In this document: piece after piece, positions 8,873 to 18,993 of the stretch | Layout of the letters: each line of letters starts with the position of its first letter | Numbering within the stretch: position 1 is the stretch's first letter | DNA from: Silanimonas sp. | Lineage (GTDB): Bacteria; Pseudomonadota; Gammaproteobacteria; Xanthomonadales; Xanthomonadaceae | Reading direction: 5' to 3' | Assembly: GCF_027530345.1 (NCBI RefSeq) | Contig: NZ_JAPZQK010000009.1 | Location: 34,657 to 98,656 of the forward strand | DNA: 64,000 nucleotides | The notes under the pieces: model-generated | Databases searched by the model: none | What the model saw: the letters and a program-made list of their open reading frames with translations, nothing else | Told to the model about the DNA's origin: nothing | Program-made: the position numbers and the translations under genes

Positions 8873-9409
8873 TCAGAGCGTCTTTTCGATCCGCACGAGG
8901 CCCGGTTCGTCCGAGGGCAGGCGGCGGAAGCCGAGCTGCTGCGCGAGGTGCAGCATCTGCGTGTTCTCCTGCAGCACGTCGCCGTACACGGCATCGAGCC
9001 GCTTGAGCTTCGCCCAACGCAGCATCTGCTTCATCAGCAGTGTGCCGAGACCCTGGTTGGCCAGATGGCGGATCACCAGGATGGCGAAGTCGGCGCGCCG
9101 GGTGCCGGTGTCGATCGCGGCGCGCACCACGCCGCCCACCAGCGCCTGCCCGGGGGCCTCCGGCTCGGCCAGTACCAGGGCGAACTGCGTCCGGGGATCG
9201 ATGTGGGTCAGCCGCCGCGCCATCTTCGGCGTCAGCTCCGTCAGCGGGTGCAGGAAGCGCATCCGCACCTCCTCCGGGGTGAGCAGCGCGAATCCCGCGC
9301 GCAAGGGCTCGGCATCGGCGGGGAGAATCGGCCGCATCCACAGCCGCCGCCCGTCATCGAGCTGCAGTTCGTCCTGCCAGGGTTTGCCCAAGGGCCGTCG
9401 GTGGATCAC
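8873..9409 (-). CDS. GNAT family N-acetyltransferase
   Basis: A protein of 178 residues with a GNAT fold. The N-terminal part (GRRLWMRPILPADAE, then RMRFLHPLTEL and ARRLTHID) resembles the acetyltransferase module of protein-lysine acetyltransferases. The acetyl-CoA loop is visible as NQGLGTLLM, and AQQLGFRR is the typical strand-helix end. I chose the GTG at 9409 because GGAGG stands seven bases before it. An upstream ATG at 9490 and a TTG at 9511 are in frame but lack such a site. It is divergent from the TrpR-like regulator and convergent with the cytochrome operon. The substrate is unknown. Confidence 0.75.
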   Translation of the reverse strand: MIHRRPLGKPWQDELQLDDGRRLWMRPILPADAEPLRAGFALLTPEEVRMRFLHPLTELTPKMARRLTHIDPRTQFALVLAEPEAPGQALVGGVVRAAIDTGTRRADFAILVIRHLANQGLGTLLMKQMLRWAKLKRLDAVYGDVLQENTQMLHLAQQLGFRRLPSDEPGLVRIEKTL

Positions 9410-9503
9410 GGGTGCGCCTCCGCTCAGGTGCCCAGACTCGCGCATCCCCGGCCTTCGGTCGAGATCGCCGGGTGAAGACCGAGGGGGCATCGCTGCCGGG
9501 CTA

Positions 9504-9530
9504 TTGACCAATGTAATAACGCGCTATTAC
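9504..9530 (+). promoter_or_regulatory. Candidate promoter and operator palindrome of the regulator-his operon
   Basis: TTGACC at 9504-9509 can act as a -35 box, with TATTAC at 9525-9530 as -10 after a short 15-base spacer. Bases 9513-9530 form an 18-base palindrome, GTAATAACGCGCTATTAC, with one mismatched pair. It overlaps the -10 region just upstream of the TrpR-like gene, a position suited to autorepression and control of the his operon. Confidence 0.5.
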
Positions 9531-9541
9531 AGTGCGTGCCC

Positions 9542-9931
9542 ATGAAGCGCCGTCCTGCCCTCGATCGTTCCCCCGTCTCCGTCGCCGCCCCTTCGGCGGC
9601 CGGCCTCGGCGCGGGTGCGCGCCTCGACGGGCTGGTCGAGGCCCTGCGTGCCCTCGAGACGCCCGACGAGGTCCGCCGTTTCCTGATCGACCTCTGCACG
9701 CCCGCCGAGCTCGAGGCCATGGCCGACCGCTGGGCGGTCGTGCCGGAACTCGCCGAAGGGCGCGCCTACCGCGAGATCCACGACCGCACCGGCGTGAGCG
9801 TCACCACTGTGGGCCGCGTCGCCCGCTGCTTGTCCCTCGGCGCGGGCGGCTACCGCCTCGCCGCCGAACGCCTCGGGCATCTGTCGCCCGGCGCGGCCTT
9901 CGCCGTGCCCGGCCACGAACACACGCCCTGA
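9542..9931 (+). CDS. TrpR/YerC-family DNA-binding regulator, candidate histidine-operon repressor
   Basis: A protein of 129 residues whose C-terminal half is a TrpR-like helix-turn-helix: [14 protein letters not shown], then [25 protein letters not shown]. TrpR-family proteins bind an amino acid and repress its biosynthetic genes. TrpR-family regulators of histidine synthesis (called HisR) have been predicted by comparative genomics. This gene lies 38 bases before hisG in the same direction and behind an 18-base palindrome, so it probably controls the his operon and itself. The ATG at 9542 is chosen; a GTG at 9536 is also in frame and neither has a clear ribosome-binding site. The N-terminal 30 residues are low in complexity. 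Confidence 0.75.
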   Translation: MKRRPALDRSPVSVAAPSAAGLGAGARLDGLVEALRALETPDEVRRFLIDLCTPAELEAMADRWAVVPELAEGRAYREIHDRTGVSVTTVGRVARCLSLGAGGYRLAAERLGHLSPGAAFAVPGHEHTP

Positions 9932-9969
9932 TCCCCCAAACCGATTCGCTTTCCCACGGAGCCCGCACC

Positions 9970-10869
9970 ATGCGGACGCACGATCGCCTGCGCATTGCCA
10001 TCCAGAAATCCGGCCGCCTCTCGGACCCCGCCCGCGACCTGCTCGCGCGCGCCGGCCTCAGCTTCCGCGAGAGCCGCGACCGCCTGTTTTGCTATGGCGA
10101 ATCGCTGCCCATCGACCTGCTCCTCGTCCGCGACGACGACATCCCCGGGCTGATTGCCGAAGGCGTCTGCGATCTCGGCATCGTTGGCCTGAACGTGCTG
10201 GCCGAGCAGGACTACGAGCGCCGCGCGAAGGGCGAGGGCGAGGCCTTCAGCGTCGTGCGCCGCCTCGGTTTTGGCCGCTGCCGCCTGTCGGTGGCGGTGC
10301 CGCAGGACTGGGAGTGGCCCGGCCCGCAGCGCCTCGCCGGCCTGCGCTGCGCCACCAGCTACCCGGCCCTGCTGGCGAAGTGGCTGAAGGACAACGCCGT
10401 CGATGCCGAACCCGTGCTGCTGTCGGGCTCGGTGGAGATCGCCCCGCGCTTGGGCAAGGCCGAGACCATCTGCGACCTCGTCTCCACCGGCGGCACACTG
10501 GTGGCCAACCAGCTGAAGGAAGTGGCGGTGATCCTCGAGAGCGAGGCGGTCATCGCCGGCCCCTCGAAGCCATTCAACGACGAGCGCCAGGCGCTGGCCG
10601 ACCTGCTGCTGCGTCGCCTCGACGGCGTGCTGTCGGTGAAGGCCGCGAAGCTGCTGATGCTGCAGGCCGAGCGCGCCGCGCTGGGCGAACTGCTGAAGCT
10701 GCTGCCGGACGTGGACGCGCCGCTGGTGACCACGCTCGACGGCGATGGCTCGCGCGTCGCGGTGCAGGCGCTGTGCCGCACGGCGGTGACCTGGCAGCGC
10801 CTCGAGGACATGAAGAAGGCCGGTGCCAGCGCCCTGATGGTGCTGCCGGTCGAGCAGATGCTGGCCTGA
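9970..10869 (+). CDS. hisG: ATP phosphoribosyltransferase
   Basis: HisG condenses ATP and PRPP in the first step of histidine synthesis. At 299 residues it is the long form with a C-terminal ACT-like regulatory domain, which needs no HisZ partner. Visible features are the N-terminal [13 protein letters not shown], the segment [13 protein letters not shown] and the PRPP-binding [13 protein letters not shown]. The reading frame is open far upstream, but homology starts at the ATG at 9970, preceded by ACGGAG. It is the first enzyme gene of an eight-gene his operon with short gaps or overlaps throughout. Confidence 0.97.
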   Translation: MRTHDRLRIAIQKSGRLSDPARDLLARAGLSFRESRDRLFCYGESLPIDLLLVRDDDIPGLIAEGVCDLGIVGLNVLAEQDYERRAKGEGEAFSVVRRLGFGRCRLSVAVPQDWEWPGPQRLAGLRCATSYPALLAKWLKDNAVDAEPVLLSGSVEIAPRLGKAETICDLVSTGGTLVANQLKEVAVILESEAVIAGPSKPFNDERQALADLLLRRLDGVLSVKAAKLLMLQAERAALGELLKLLPDVDAPLVTTLDGDGSRVAVQALCRTAVTWQRLEDMKKAGASALMVLPVEQMLA

Positions 10870-10882
10870 GCACGACGATTGG

Positions 10883-12190
10883 ATGACGACCATGAAGACC
10901 CTCGACTGGGCCGGACTTTCCGCTGACGAGCGCGCCGCCGCGCTCGCGCGGCCGCCCTCGAATTCGAGCGAGGAGCGCATCGCCGCCGTGCAGCGCATCC
11001 TCGCGCAGGTGCGCGCCGACGGCGACACCGCGCTGCGCGCGCTGACCCGCCGCTTCGACAACGTCGAACTGGATTCGATCGAGGTCGGCGCCGCCGAGTT
11101 CGACGCCGCCGAAGCGGGCCTCGATCCGGCGCTGCGCGCGGCGATGATCGAAGCGAAGTCGCGCCTTGACGCGTGGCACCGCGCTGGCGCGCCGATGGAG
11201 TTCGAGATCGATACCGCCCCGGGCGTGCGCTGCGGCCGCGTGCTGCGCGCCATCGACACCGTCGGCCTGTACGTGCCGGCCGGCTCGGCACCGCTGCCTT
11301 CGACCGCACTGATGCTCGGCGTGCCCTCGCAGATCGCCGGCTGCCGCGAAGTGGTGGTGTGCACGCCGCCGCGGCCCGACGGAAGCGCCGATTCGGCCGT
11401 GCTGGTGGCGGCTCGGCTGTGCGGCGTCCGCCGCGTGTTCAAGATCGGCGGCGCGCAGGCCATTGCCGCGATGGCCTTCGGCACCGAATCCATTCCGCGC
11501 TGCGACAAGCTGTTCGGGCCCGGCAACGCCTGGGTGATGCTGGCGAAGTCGCAGGTCACCGCGCTGCCCGACGGCCCCGCCATCGACATGCCGGCCGGCC
11601 CCTCGGAAGTGCTGGTCATCGCTGATGCCGGCGCCAACCCGGCTTTCATTGCCGCCGACCTGCTCGCGCAGGCCGAGCACGGCCCCGATTCGCAAGTGGT
11701 CTTCGTCACCGACAGCGCGGCGCAGGTCGCGGCTGTCGAGGCGGAGGTGCGCGCGCAGGTCGCACGACTGCCGCGCGAAGCGATCGCGACGAAGGCGCTG
11801 GATTTTGCCCGCCTCATCGTCTTACCCACGCTGGACGAGGCCTTCGCGATCAGCAACGCCTACGGTCCCGAGCACCTGATCGTGCAGCTGCGCGAACCGC
11901 GCGCCTGGCTGCCGAAGATCACCTGCGCCGGCTCGATCTTCCTTGGCGACTACGCGCCGGAATCGCTGGGTGACTACTGCTCCGGCACCAACCACGTGCT
12001 GCCCACCGGCGGCGCGGCGCGGGCGTGGAGTGGTGTGTCGGTGGCGAGCTTCCAGCGCAGCATCAGCGTGCAGCAGGTGAGCCGCGAAGGGCTTCGCGCG
12101 ATCGGCCCCTGTGCCGTCACGATGGCCCGCGCGGAGTCGCTCGAAGCGCATGCGCAGGCCGTCGTGCAGCGGCTGGAGGCCTCGGCATGA
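10883..12190 (+). CDS. hisD: Histidinol dehydrogenase
   Basis: HisD oxidises histidinol to histidine in two NAD-dependent steps with zinc. The protein is 435 residues, the usual length. Recognisable are [47 protein letters not shown], the zinc-ligand region [10 protein letters not shown] and the late [10 protein letters not shown]. It lies 13 bases after hisG and overlaps hisC by four bases (ATGA), so the two are translationally coupled. Confidence 0.97.
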   Translation: MTTMKTLDWAGLSADERAAALARPPSNSSEERIAAVQRILAQVRADGDTALRALTRRFDNVELDSIEVGAAEFDAAEAGLDPALRAAMIEAKSRLDAWHRAGAPMEFEIDTAPGVRCGRVLRAIDTVGLYVPAGSAPLPSTALMLGVPSQIAGCREVVVCTPPRPDGSADSAVLVAARLCGVRRVFKIGGAQAIAAMAFGTESIPRCDKLFGPGNAWVMLAKSQVTALPDGPAIDMPAGPSEVLVIADAGANPAFIAADLLAQAEHGPDSQVVFVTDSAAQVAAVEAEVRAQVARLPREAIATKALDFARLIVLPTLDEAFAISNAYGPEHLIVQLREPRAWLPKITCAGSIFLGDYAPESLGDYCSGTNHVLPTGGAARAWSGVSVASFQRSISVQQVSREGLRAIGPCAVTMARAESLEAHAQAVVQRLEASA

Positions 12191-13290
12191 ACGTGCTCGA
12201 TCTGGTCCGCGCCGACCTGCGCGATTTCGGTGGCTACGGCTCGGCGCGCAAGACCGGCCTCAAGGGCCGCGTCTGGCTCAATGCCAATGAGAGCCCATGG
12301 GCCTCGCCGGCCGATCCGGGGCAGGGCCTCAACCGCTACCCCGAGCCGCAGCCGGCGGCGTTGCGGGCGCGCCTTGCTGTGCTCTACGGCGTGCCCGAGG
12401 ACAGCCTGCTGATGACGCGCGGCAGCGATGAAGGCATCGACCTGCTGACGCGCGCGCTCTGCCGCGCGGAACGCGAGGCCGTTCTGGTCGCGCCGCCGGT
12501 GTTCGGCATGTACGCCGTGTCGGCGCGCGTGCAGGGGGCGCCGGTGGTCGATGTGCCGCTGGTGGACGAGGGCGATCGCTTCCGTTTCGACATCGATGCG
12601 GCACTCCGTGCGTTGGAGCTGTCGGTCGCGAAGGCGCCGGTCAAGATCCTCTACGTCTGCTCGCCGTCGAACCCCACCGGTGGCGCGGTATCGAACACCG
12701 AACTCGAGCGCCTGCTGCGTGGCGTTTCGGGTCGCGCGCTCGTCGTGGTCGACGAAGCCTATGGCGAGTACAACGAGGCGCCCGGCGCGCTCGCTCTACG
12801 CGAGCGCTTCCCGAACCTCGTCGTGCTGCGCACGCTGTCGAAGGCGTATGCGCTCGCCGGCGCGCGGCTCGGCATCACCATCGGCGATCCGGCGCTGATC
12901 CGCGTGCTCGCTGCCATTGCCCCGCCGTACCCGCTGGCGTCGCCGGCCGTCGCCTTGGCACTCGATGCCGTATCGCCCTCGGCCGCCGACGAGGCGAAGC
13001 GCCGCGCCGGCCGCATCGTCGCAGAGCGCGGCCGCGTGGCCGAAGCGCTGCGCGGGCTCGACGGCGTGCGCGCCGTCTACGCCTCCGACGCCAACTACCT
13101 GCTGGTGCGCTTCGCAGATGCCGAAGCCGCCATGCAGGCCCTGCTCGCCGCCGGCGTCGTCGTGCGCGACCAGCGCGCGGCGCCCCAGCTCAAGGATGCC
13201 CTGCGCATCACCATCGGCACCGCGGAGGAGAACGACGCGATGCTCGCCGCCCTTGCTGCCCTCCCTGCGCGCGTCGCCGCGACGGCCTGA
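12187..13290 (+). CDS. hisC: Histidinol-phosphate aminotransferase
   Basis: A class I/II PLP aminotransferase of 367 residues that makes histidinol phosphate from imidazole-acetol phosphate. Motifs are NANESPW near residue 35, [30 protein letters not shown] and the PLP-lysine segment [15 protein letters not shown]. The start ATG overlaps the hisD stop (ATGA); an upstream extension of the frame into hisD has no homology. It is nine bases before hisB. Confidence 0.96.
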   Translation: MNVLDLVRADLRDFGGYGSARKTGLKGRVWLNANESPWASPADPGQGLNRYPEPQPAALRARLAVLYGVPEDSLLMTRGSDEGIDLLTRALCRAEREAVLVAPPVFGMYAVSARVQGAPVVDVPLVDEGDRFRFDIDAALRALELSVAKAPVKILYVCSPSNPTGGAVSNTELERLLRGVSGRALVVVDEAYGEYNEAPGALALRERFPNLVVLRTLSKAYALAGARLGITIGDPALIRVLAAIAPPYPLASPAVALALDAVSPSAADEAKRRAGRIVAERGRVAEALRGLDGVRAVYASDANYLLVRFADAEAAMQALLAAGVVVRDQRAAPQLKDALRITIGTAEENDAMLAALAALPARVAATA

Positions 13291-13299
13291 GACCCTGCC

Positions 13300-14442
13300 A
13301 TGCCCCAGAAGATCCTGTTCATCGACCGCGACGGCGTGCTGATCGACGAGCCCGCCGACGAGCAGATCGATTCGTTCCAGAAATTCCGCCTCACGAAGGG
13401 CTGCATCGCCGCCCTGCAGAAGCTCCGTGATGCCGGCTTCCAGTTCGTCATGGTCAGCAACCAGGACGGCCTCGGCACGCCGAGCTTCCCGCGCGAGACC
13501 TTCGAGGGGCCGCAGCGCCTGCTGCTGCAGATCCTCGAATCGCAGGGCATCACTTTCCGCGAAGTGCTCATCGACGAGAGCTTCGCGCGCGAGAACCTGC
13601 CAACTCGAAAGCCCGGCATCGGGATGGTCATGCACTACCTGCGTGATCGCGACATCGACCTCGCCAGCAGCGCGATGGTCGGTGACCGCGAAACGGACAT
13701 GCAATTCGCCACCAACCTCGGTGTGCGTGGTTTCCGCTTGAAGGACGGCCACTACGACTGGGCGGGCATCGCGCATGCGCTCACCGCTTCGCCGCGCACG
13801 GCCACCGTCGAGCGCGCGACGAAGGAGACGAAGATCACCGTGCAGGTCGACCTCGACCGCGCGAGCGAGCCGGCCATCGCCACCGGCCACGGCTTCTTCG
13901 ACCACATGCTGGAGCAGCTCGGCAAGCACGGCGGCTTCGGGTTGGCCGTGCGCTGCGCCGGCGACCTGCACATCGACGAGCACCACACCGTCGAGGACTG
14001 CGCGCTGGCCATCGGCCAGGCATTGAAGCAGGCGCTGGGCGACAAGCGCGGCATCGGCCGCTACGGCTTCGATGGCGGCGAGGGGCAGGGCGGTGAACCT
14101 TCGTCGGCCGGGGTGGACGGCTTCGGCGCCGAGGCTCGGGCCGCGTTCGCGCTGCCGATGGACGAGACCCGCGCTTCCGCGGTGGTCGATTTCTCCGGCC
14201 GGCCCTACTTCGTCTTCGAAGGCGCGTTTCAGCGCGCCGAGGTGGGCGGCCTCGCCACCGAACTGGTGCCGCACTTCTTCCGCTCGCTCTGCGAAACCGC
14301 CGGCCTGAACCTGCACCTGCAGGTGCGTGGCGAGAACACGCACCACATGGTCGAGGCCTGTTTCAAGGTCGTCGCCCGCGCGCTGCGCCTCGCGATCCGT
14401 CGCGAAGGCACGGCCTTGCCGAGCACCAAGGGCGTGCTGTGA
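13300..14442 (+). CDS. hisB: Bifunctional histidinol-phosphatase / imidazoleglycerol-phosphate dehydratase
   Basis: This fusion catalyses two non-adjacent steps of histidine synthesis. Residues 1-165 are a HAD phosphatase with catalytic FIDRDGVL (D9, D11) and MVGDRETDM. Residues about 168-380 are the dehydratase with metal-binding [18 protein letters not shown] and the late [11 protein letters not shown]. At 380 residues it is about 25 longer than Escherichia coli HisB. The excess is one Gly/Glu/Ala-rich insertion at about residues 258-282, between IGRYGF and ALPMDE. The stop overlaps the hisH GTG start by four bases. Confidence 0.97.
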   Translation: MPQKILFIDRDGVLIDEPADEQIDSFQKFRLTKGCIAALQKLRDAGFQFVMVSNQDGLGTPSFPRETFEGPQRLLLQILESQGITFREVLIDESFARENLPTRKPGIGMVMHYLRDRDIDLASSAMVGDRETDMQFATNLGVRGFRLKDGHYDWAGIAHALTASPRTATVERATKETKITVQVDLDRASEPAIATGHGFFDHMLEQLGKHGGFGLAVRCAGDLHIDEHHTVEDCALAIGQALKQALGDKRGIGRYGFDGGEGQGGEPSSAGVDGFGAEARAAFALPMDETRASAVVDFSGRPYFVFEGAFQRAEVGGLATELVPHFFRSLCETAGLNLHLQVRGENTHHMVEACFKVVARALRLAIRREGTALPSTKGVL

Positions 14443-15074
14443 GCGGCGCGTTGCCCGCCCTTGATGCCTCGCGCATCCGGCTGGTGCTGCTGGATTCCGG
14501 CGGCGCCAACCTCGGTTCCGTGCAGGCCGCGTTCGCGCGGCTCGGCGTGGAGGCGCCGGTCACCAGCGACGCCCAGCGCATCCGCGCGGCGACCCATGTG
14601 CTGCTGCCCGGCGTCGGCGCTGCGGGCCCGGCAATGGCGCGACTGCGCGCGAACGGTCTCGATCGCCTCATCCCGACGCTCACGCAGCCGCTGATGGGCA
14701 TCTGCGTCGGCATGCAGCTGCTGTTCGAGCACTCGGTCGAAGGCGAGGTGGATTGCCTCGGCCTGCTGCCGGGTCGCGTCGAGCGCCTGCCGGAGTCGCC
14801 CGGCGTGCGCGTGCCGCACATGGGGTGGAACGGGCTGCAGGCGGCCTCCGCCGAGACGGCCGCGCACCCGCTGATGGCCGGGCTCGACGGCCGCCATGCC
14901 TACTTCGTGCACAGCTACGCGTATCGCGGCGACGCGAACGCGCTGGCCACCAGCACGCACGGCCAGCCCTTCACCGCCATCGCCGCCCGTGGCCACGTCA
15001 TGGGGGCGCAGTGCCACCCCGAGCGCAGCGCCGCGACCGGCGCGCGCCTCCTCCGCAACTTCCTTTCGCTTTAG
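14439..15074 (+). CDS. hisH: Imidazole glycerol phosphate synthase, glutaminase subunit
   Basis: HisH releases ammonia from glutamine for HisF. The class I amidotransferase triad is visible: C89 in LMGICVGMQ, and H193 and E195 in QCHPERS. Length is 211 residues, slightly above usual, from a short N-terminal extension before [15 protein letters not shown]. The GTG at 14439 overlaps the hisB stop. The conserved MGWN and YFVHSYAY segments support the call. Confidence 0.96.
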   Translation: MSGALPALDASRIRLVLLDSGGANLGSVQAAFARLGVEAPVTSDAQRIRAATHVLLPGVGAAGPAMARLRANGLDRLIPTLTQPLMGICVGMQLLFEHSVEGEVDCLGLLPGRVERLPESPGVRVPHMGWNGLQAASAETAAHPLMAGLDGRHAYFVHSYAYRGDANALATSTHGQPFTAIAARGHVMGAQCHPERSAATGARLLRNFLSL

Positions 15075-15082
15075 GCGTCATC

Positions 15083-15853
15083 GTGTCCTTCATCCTCTAT
15101 CCCGCCATCGACATCCGCGAAGGCCGCGTCGTGCGTCTCCGCCAAGGCGACTACGACGCCGAGACCCGCTATGCGGACGACCCGCTCGCCCTCGCGAAGC
15201 GCTATGCCGAGGCCGGCGCCGAGTGGCTGCATCTCGTCGACCTCGATGCCGCGAAGGCCGGGGGTTGGACGCTCGGCCCGCTCGTCGAGGCGATCCGCCG
15301 CGAGACGACGCTGAAGGTTCAGACCGGCGGTGGCGTTCGCGACGATGCTGACGTGCTGACGATCCTCGGGGCGGGCGCCTCGCGGGTCGTCATCGGCTCG
15401 CTGGCCATCAGGCAGGCGAACCGGGTGCTCGGCTGGCTGGAGCGCTTCGGCAACGATCGGATCACCATCGCCCTCGATGCCCGCGCCGACGATGCCGGCG
15501 TTTTCCGCTTGCCGGTGCATGGTTGGACCGAGGCCTCGGGCCTCGCGCTGTTCGACCTGCTCAAGCGCTATGCCGACACCGGCCTGCGCCACCTGCTGTG
15601 CACCGACATCGCGCGCGACGGCATGCTCGCGGGCCTCAACCTCGACCTCTACCGGGAGATCGCCACGCGTTTCCCTGAGGTCGCGGTGCAGGCCTCCGGC
15701 GGCGTGGCCTCGCCCGACGATGTCCTCGGCGCCCGCGCGGCCGGTGCTGGCGGTGCCATTCTCGGCAAGGCCTTGTTGGACGGCCGCTTCACGATGGTCG
15801 ATGCCTTGGCTGCGTTGGATGCGGCCGAGGGCCGGCCGCAGGAGACGGCCTGA
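15083..15853 (+). CDS. hisA: ProFAR isomerase
   Basis: HisA opens the ribose ring of ProFAR to give PRFAR, on a half-barrel-duplicated TIM fold of 256 residues. Visible are the N-terminal [14 protein letters not shown] with the catalytic Asp, [10 protein letters not shown], the phosphate-binding QTGGGVRD, and the second-half [10 protein letters not shown] and ASGGVAS. The GTG at 15083 is the only start fitting the homologous N terminus and follows the hisH stop by eight bases. The stop overlaps hisF by one base. Confidence 0.96.
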   Translation: MSFILYPAIDIREGRVVRLRQGDYDAETRYADDPLALAKRYAEAGAEWLHLVDLDAAKAGGWTLGPLVEAIRRETTLKVQTGGGVRDDADVLTILGAGASRVVIGSLAIRQANRVLGWLERFGNDRITIALDARADDAGVFRLPVHGWTEASGLALFDLLKRYADTGLRHLLCTDIARDGMLAGLNLDLYREIATRFPEVAVQASGGVASPDDVLGARAAGAGGAILGKALLDGRFTMVDALAALDAAEGRPQETA

Positions 15854-16626
15854 TGCTCGCGCGACGGCTCATTCCCTGTCTCGACGTCCGCGACGGCCAG
15901 GTCGTCAAGGGCGTGCGCTTCCGCGACCATGTGGTCATGGGCGGCATCGAGGAACTCGCCCTGCGCTACCGCGACGAGGGCGCGGACGAGCTGGTGTTCT
16001 ACGACATCACCGCCAGCCCCGAAGGCCGCAGCGTCGATCGCACGTGGGTGGAGCGGGTTGCGACGATCATCGACATCCCGTTCTGCGTGGCCGGCGGCAT
16101 CCGCTCCGTCGACGATGCGCGGGCCATCCTCAACGCGGGCGCCGACAAGGTGTCGGTGAACTCGCCGGCGCTGGAGCGCCCCGGTCTGATCGACGAACTG
16201 GCCGCCGCCTTCGGCGTGCAGTGCGTGGTCGTCGGCGTCGACTCGCTGAAGGATGCGGACGGCGAATGGCGTGTGCGCCAGTACACCGGCGACCCCTCGA
16301 AGACCAAGGCCCTGGGCCGGCGCACGCTGGATTGGGTGGCCGAGGCGCAGCAGCGTGGCGCCGGCGAGATCGTCCTGAACTGCATGGGCAGCGACGGCGC
16401 CAAGACCGGCTACGACCTCGAACAGCTGGCCGCCGTGCGCGCGATCTGCCGCGTGCCGCTGGTCGCTTCGGGCGGTGCCGGCGCGATCGAACACTTCGTT
16501 GATGCGTTCCGCGTGGCCGACGTCGATGCCGCGCTTGCCGCATCGGTCTTCCATTCGGGTACCGTGCCGATCCCTGAGCTCAGAGCCCGCCTCGCCGAGG
16601 CCGGCATCGAGGTGCGACGTGACTGA
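15853..16626 (+). CDS. hisF: Imidazole glycerol phosphate synthase, cyclase subunit
   Basis: HisF is the TIM-barrel synthase that uses HisH-derived ammonia to make IGP and AICAR. The protein is 257 residues. Catalytic Asp sits in [17 protein letters not shown], with CVAGGIRS and [12 protein letters not shown] as the two phosphate-binding loops and [14 protein letters not shown] as the second active-site region. TGATG links it to hisA and its stop overlaps the hisIE start. Confidence 0.97.
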   Translation: MLARRLIPCLDVRDGQVVKGVRFRDHVVMGGIEELALRYRDEGADELVFYDITASPEGRSVDRTWVERVATIIDIPFCVAGGIRSVDDARAILNAGADKVSVNSPALERPGLIDELAAAFGVQCVVVGVDSLKDADGEWRVRQYTGDPSKTKALGRRTLDWVAEAQQRGAGEIVLNCMGSDGAKTGYDLEQLAAVRAICRVPLVASGGAGAIEHFVDAFRVADVDAALAASVFHSGTVPIPELRARLAEAGIEVRRD

Positions 16627-17266
16627 ACCCACCCCCGGCGCCCCGGCGCCCTTCGACCTCGACGCCCTCGACTTCGCGAAGCAGGGCGGCCTGTTGCCGG
16701 CCATCGTGCAGGACGCGCGCACGCGCCGCGTGCTGATGCTCGGCTACATGGACCGCGCCGCGGTCGAGGCCACCGTCGCCAGTGGCAAGGTCACCTTCTT
16801 CAGCCGCAGCAAAAACCGCCTGTGGATGAAGGGCGAGACGTCCGGCGACGTGCTCGAGTTCCGCAGCATCGAGACCGACTGCGATGCCGACGCCCTGCTG
16901 GTGCAGGCCATCCCGCATGGGCCCACCTGCCACCTGAAGCGCTGCAGTTGCTTCCCCGAGGCGCCGGGCAGCGTGCTCGCCGAACTCGAAGCCACCATCG
17001 AGCAGCGTGAACGCGATCGCCCCGCCGGCAGCTACACGACGACGCTGTTCGAATCCGGCGTGCGCAAGATCGCTCAGAAGGTCGGCGAGGAGGGCGTCGA
17101 GACGGCCCTCGCGCTGGTCGCGCAGGACGACAAGGCCGTGCTCGACGAGGCGGCCGACCTCGTGTTCCACACGCTCGTGGGTCTTCGCGCGCGCGGCCTC
17201 GGCCTCGGCGACGTCGAGCGCGTGCTGGCCAAGCGCCACCAGGGCAAGGCCCGCGTCAGCGGTTGA
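16619..17266 (+). CDS. hisI: Bifunctional phosphoribosyl-AMP cyclohydrolase / phosphoribosyl-ATP pyrophosphatase
   Basis: A 215-residue HisI-HisE fusion. Residues about 15-125 are the cyclohydrolase with [17 protein letters not shown], the metal site [10 protein letters not shown] and [12 protein letters not shown]. Residues about 130-215 are the pyrophosphatase with [19 protein letters not shown] and the DEAADLVFH helix. The GTG at 16619 lies inside the hisF end (eight-base overlap); an ATG further upstream belongs to the hisF region. It closes the operon. Confidence 0.96.
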   Translation: MTEPTPGAPAPFDLDALDFAKQGGLLPAIVQDARTRRVLMLGYMDRAAVEATVASGKVTFFSRSKNRLWMKGETSGDVLEFRSIETDCDADALLVQAIPHGPTCHLKRCSCFPEAPGSVLAELEATIEQRERDRPAGSYTTTLFESGVRKIAQKVGEEGVETALALVAQDDKAVLDEAADLVFHTLVGLRARGLGLGDVERVLAKRHQGKARVSG

Positions 17267-17402
17267 CGCGGTTGCGGCCCTCGCGCTTCGCCGACTAGAG
17301 CGCGGCGTCCGCGCGCGCGACCAGCGGCTCGAACGCCCCGTCGCTGCGGCACTGCAAGCTTGTTGGCCGCATTACGCCCCGATAGGCTGCTGCGGCCACT
17401 CC

Positions 17403-18974
17403 ATGCCACCGACGATGACCTCCACGACACGCCGTCGCCTTCGCCTTCTTGTCCCCGGCGTCTGCCTCATCGCCGCGACGGCAGCTTGCGGTGCGCCGCC
17501 GGCCCTGGTCGGCCGGGTGCACCTTGACTGCGATGCGAATGGACGGATCGACGCCGGGGAGCCGCCCTTGGCCGGGGTGCGGATCTCCGACGGCGAACGC
17601 ATCGTCACCAGCGATGCCTCGGGAGGGTTCCGCCTCGAGCGTCCTTCGGGGCCGGTGTTCGTGGTGAAGCCGCCGGGCCACCGCTTGCCGACACGCGACG
17701 ATGGCCTCCCGGATTTCTGGCGCCCTGCTGGGACGACCCGCTGGGACATCGCGCTGGCCGAAGCGCCGCTGGCACCGCCCTACGACATGCGCGTGTTCGG
17801 TGATCCGCAGCCGAAGAACACGGCCGATGTCGACTACTTCGAGCGCGACATCGTCGCGGACGAAGCCCGCCTGCCGCGCGCGCGCCTCGGGGTTTCGCTC
17901 GGCGACATCGTCCACGGCAACCTCGCCCTGCTGCCGGCGATGGCCCGCGCCACCGCGGCGACGCGCATTCCGTGGCTGCACGCCAGCGGCAACCACGATC
18001 GCGACCATGGCGCGGCGACCGACGAGGCCTCGCTCGAAAGCTTCCGCCATGTGTTCGGCCCCGACACCTTCGCTTGGGAAGAGCCCGGCCTCGCGGTCGT
18101 CGTGCTCGACAACGTCATCCACCAGCCCGGCAGCGGCGTGCCCGCGCGCTATATCGGCGGATTGCGCGAGGCGCAGTTCCGCTTCCTCGAGGCGTGGTTG
18201 CCGACGGTGCCTGGCGACGCTCTGCTCGTGCTGGCGATGCACATCCCGCTGTTCGACGACGACCCGGATCCCGCCATCGACTCCTTCCGCGACGCGGACC
18301 GGCAGCGGCTGTTCGACCTGCTGGAACGGCGCGCCAACACGCTGGTGCTCTCCAGCCACACGCACATCCAGCAGCATCGCTGGCATGGCGCCGAGGCGGG
18401 GTTCGCTGGCGCTACGCCCTTGCACGAGTACAACGTGGGCGCGGCCTGCGGCGCGTTCTGGACGGGGGTGAAGGATGTGCGCGGCATCCCCGACACGCGC
18501 ATGGCCGACGGCACGCCCAACGGCTACGCCACGCTCACCGTCCAACCGGAGGGTCGCTACGCGCTGCGATGGCACGTGGCCGGCGAGTCGGGCGATCCGC
18601 CCTTCGGGTTGCACGCGCCGAAAGTGCTGCGCCGTGGCGCGTGGCCGGGCTTCGGTGTCTACGCGAATGTCTGGATGGGCGATGCCGACACGCGCGTGGA
18701 GTACCGCGTGGGCGGTGGCGAATGGCAGCCGATGCGCCGCGTCGAGCGCGCCGACCCCGAACTGCGGGCCATCAATGCCGACGATGACCGCAGCGATGTC
18801 CTGCGGGGCTATGACCGCGCGCCGGAAGCCATTCTCTCGCAGCACCTGTGGCGTGGCGCGCTACGGACCGACCTGCCGGCCGGCGAGCACGAGGTCGAGG
18901 TGCGCGTCTTCGACCGCTGGCGTGGTGAGCTGCGCCGCAGCACGCGCTATCGGTTGGCCAACGTCGAGCCCTGA
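17403..18974 (+). CDS. Exported calcineurin-like metallophosphoesterase
   Basis: A 523-residue secreted protein. A signal segment ends near AATAACGAPP, possibly a lipoprotein site. Residues about 30-110 are a beta-sandwich N domain with the calcium-loop-like DCDANGRIDAGEPPLAGV. The metallophosphatase core follows with LGDIVHG, GNHDRDH, AMHIPLF and SSHTHIQQHRW, covering the metal ligands of this superfamily, although the expected first DxH reads FGDPQPK. A third all-beta domain closes the protein, as in MetallophosN/MetallophosC proteins. The substrate is unknown. ATG at 17403 or 17415 could start it. Confidence 0.8.
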   Translation: MPPTMTSTTRRRLRLLVPGVCLIAATAACGAPPALVGRVHLDCDANGRIDAGEPPLAGVRISDGERIVTSDASGGFRLERPSGPVFVVKPPGHRLPTRDDGLPDFWRPAGTTRWDIALAEAPLAPPYDMRVFGDPQPKNTADVDYFERDIVADEARLPRARLGVSLGDIVHGNLALLPAMARATAATRIPWLHASGNHDRDHGAATDEASLESFRHVFGPDTFAWEEPGLAVVVLDNVIHQPGSGVPARYIGGLREAQFRFLEAWLPTVPGDALLVLAMHIPLFDDDPDPAIDSFRDADRQRLFDLLERRANTLVLSSHTHIQQHRWHGAEAGFAGATPLHEYNVGAACGAFWTGVKDVRGIPDTRMADGTPNGYATLTVQPEGRYALRWHVAGESGDPPFGLHAPKVLRRGAWPGFGVYANVWMGDADTRVEYRVGGGEWQPMRRVERADPELRAINADDDRSDVLRGYDRAPEAILSQHLWRGALRTDLPAGEHEVEVRVFDRWRGELRRSTRYRLANVEP

Positions 18975-18993
18975 GGCAGGCTCGGCGCGGGGC

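Noticed and set aside
9931..9970. A histidine-operon attenuator with a His-rich leader peptide.
   Set aside because: Only 38 bases separate the TrpR-like gene and hisG, and no run of His codons or alternative hairpins is present.
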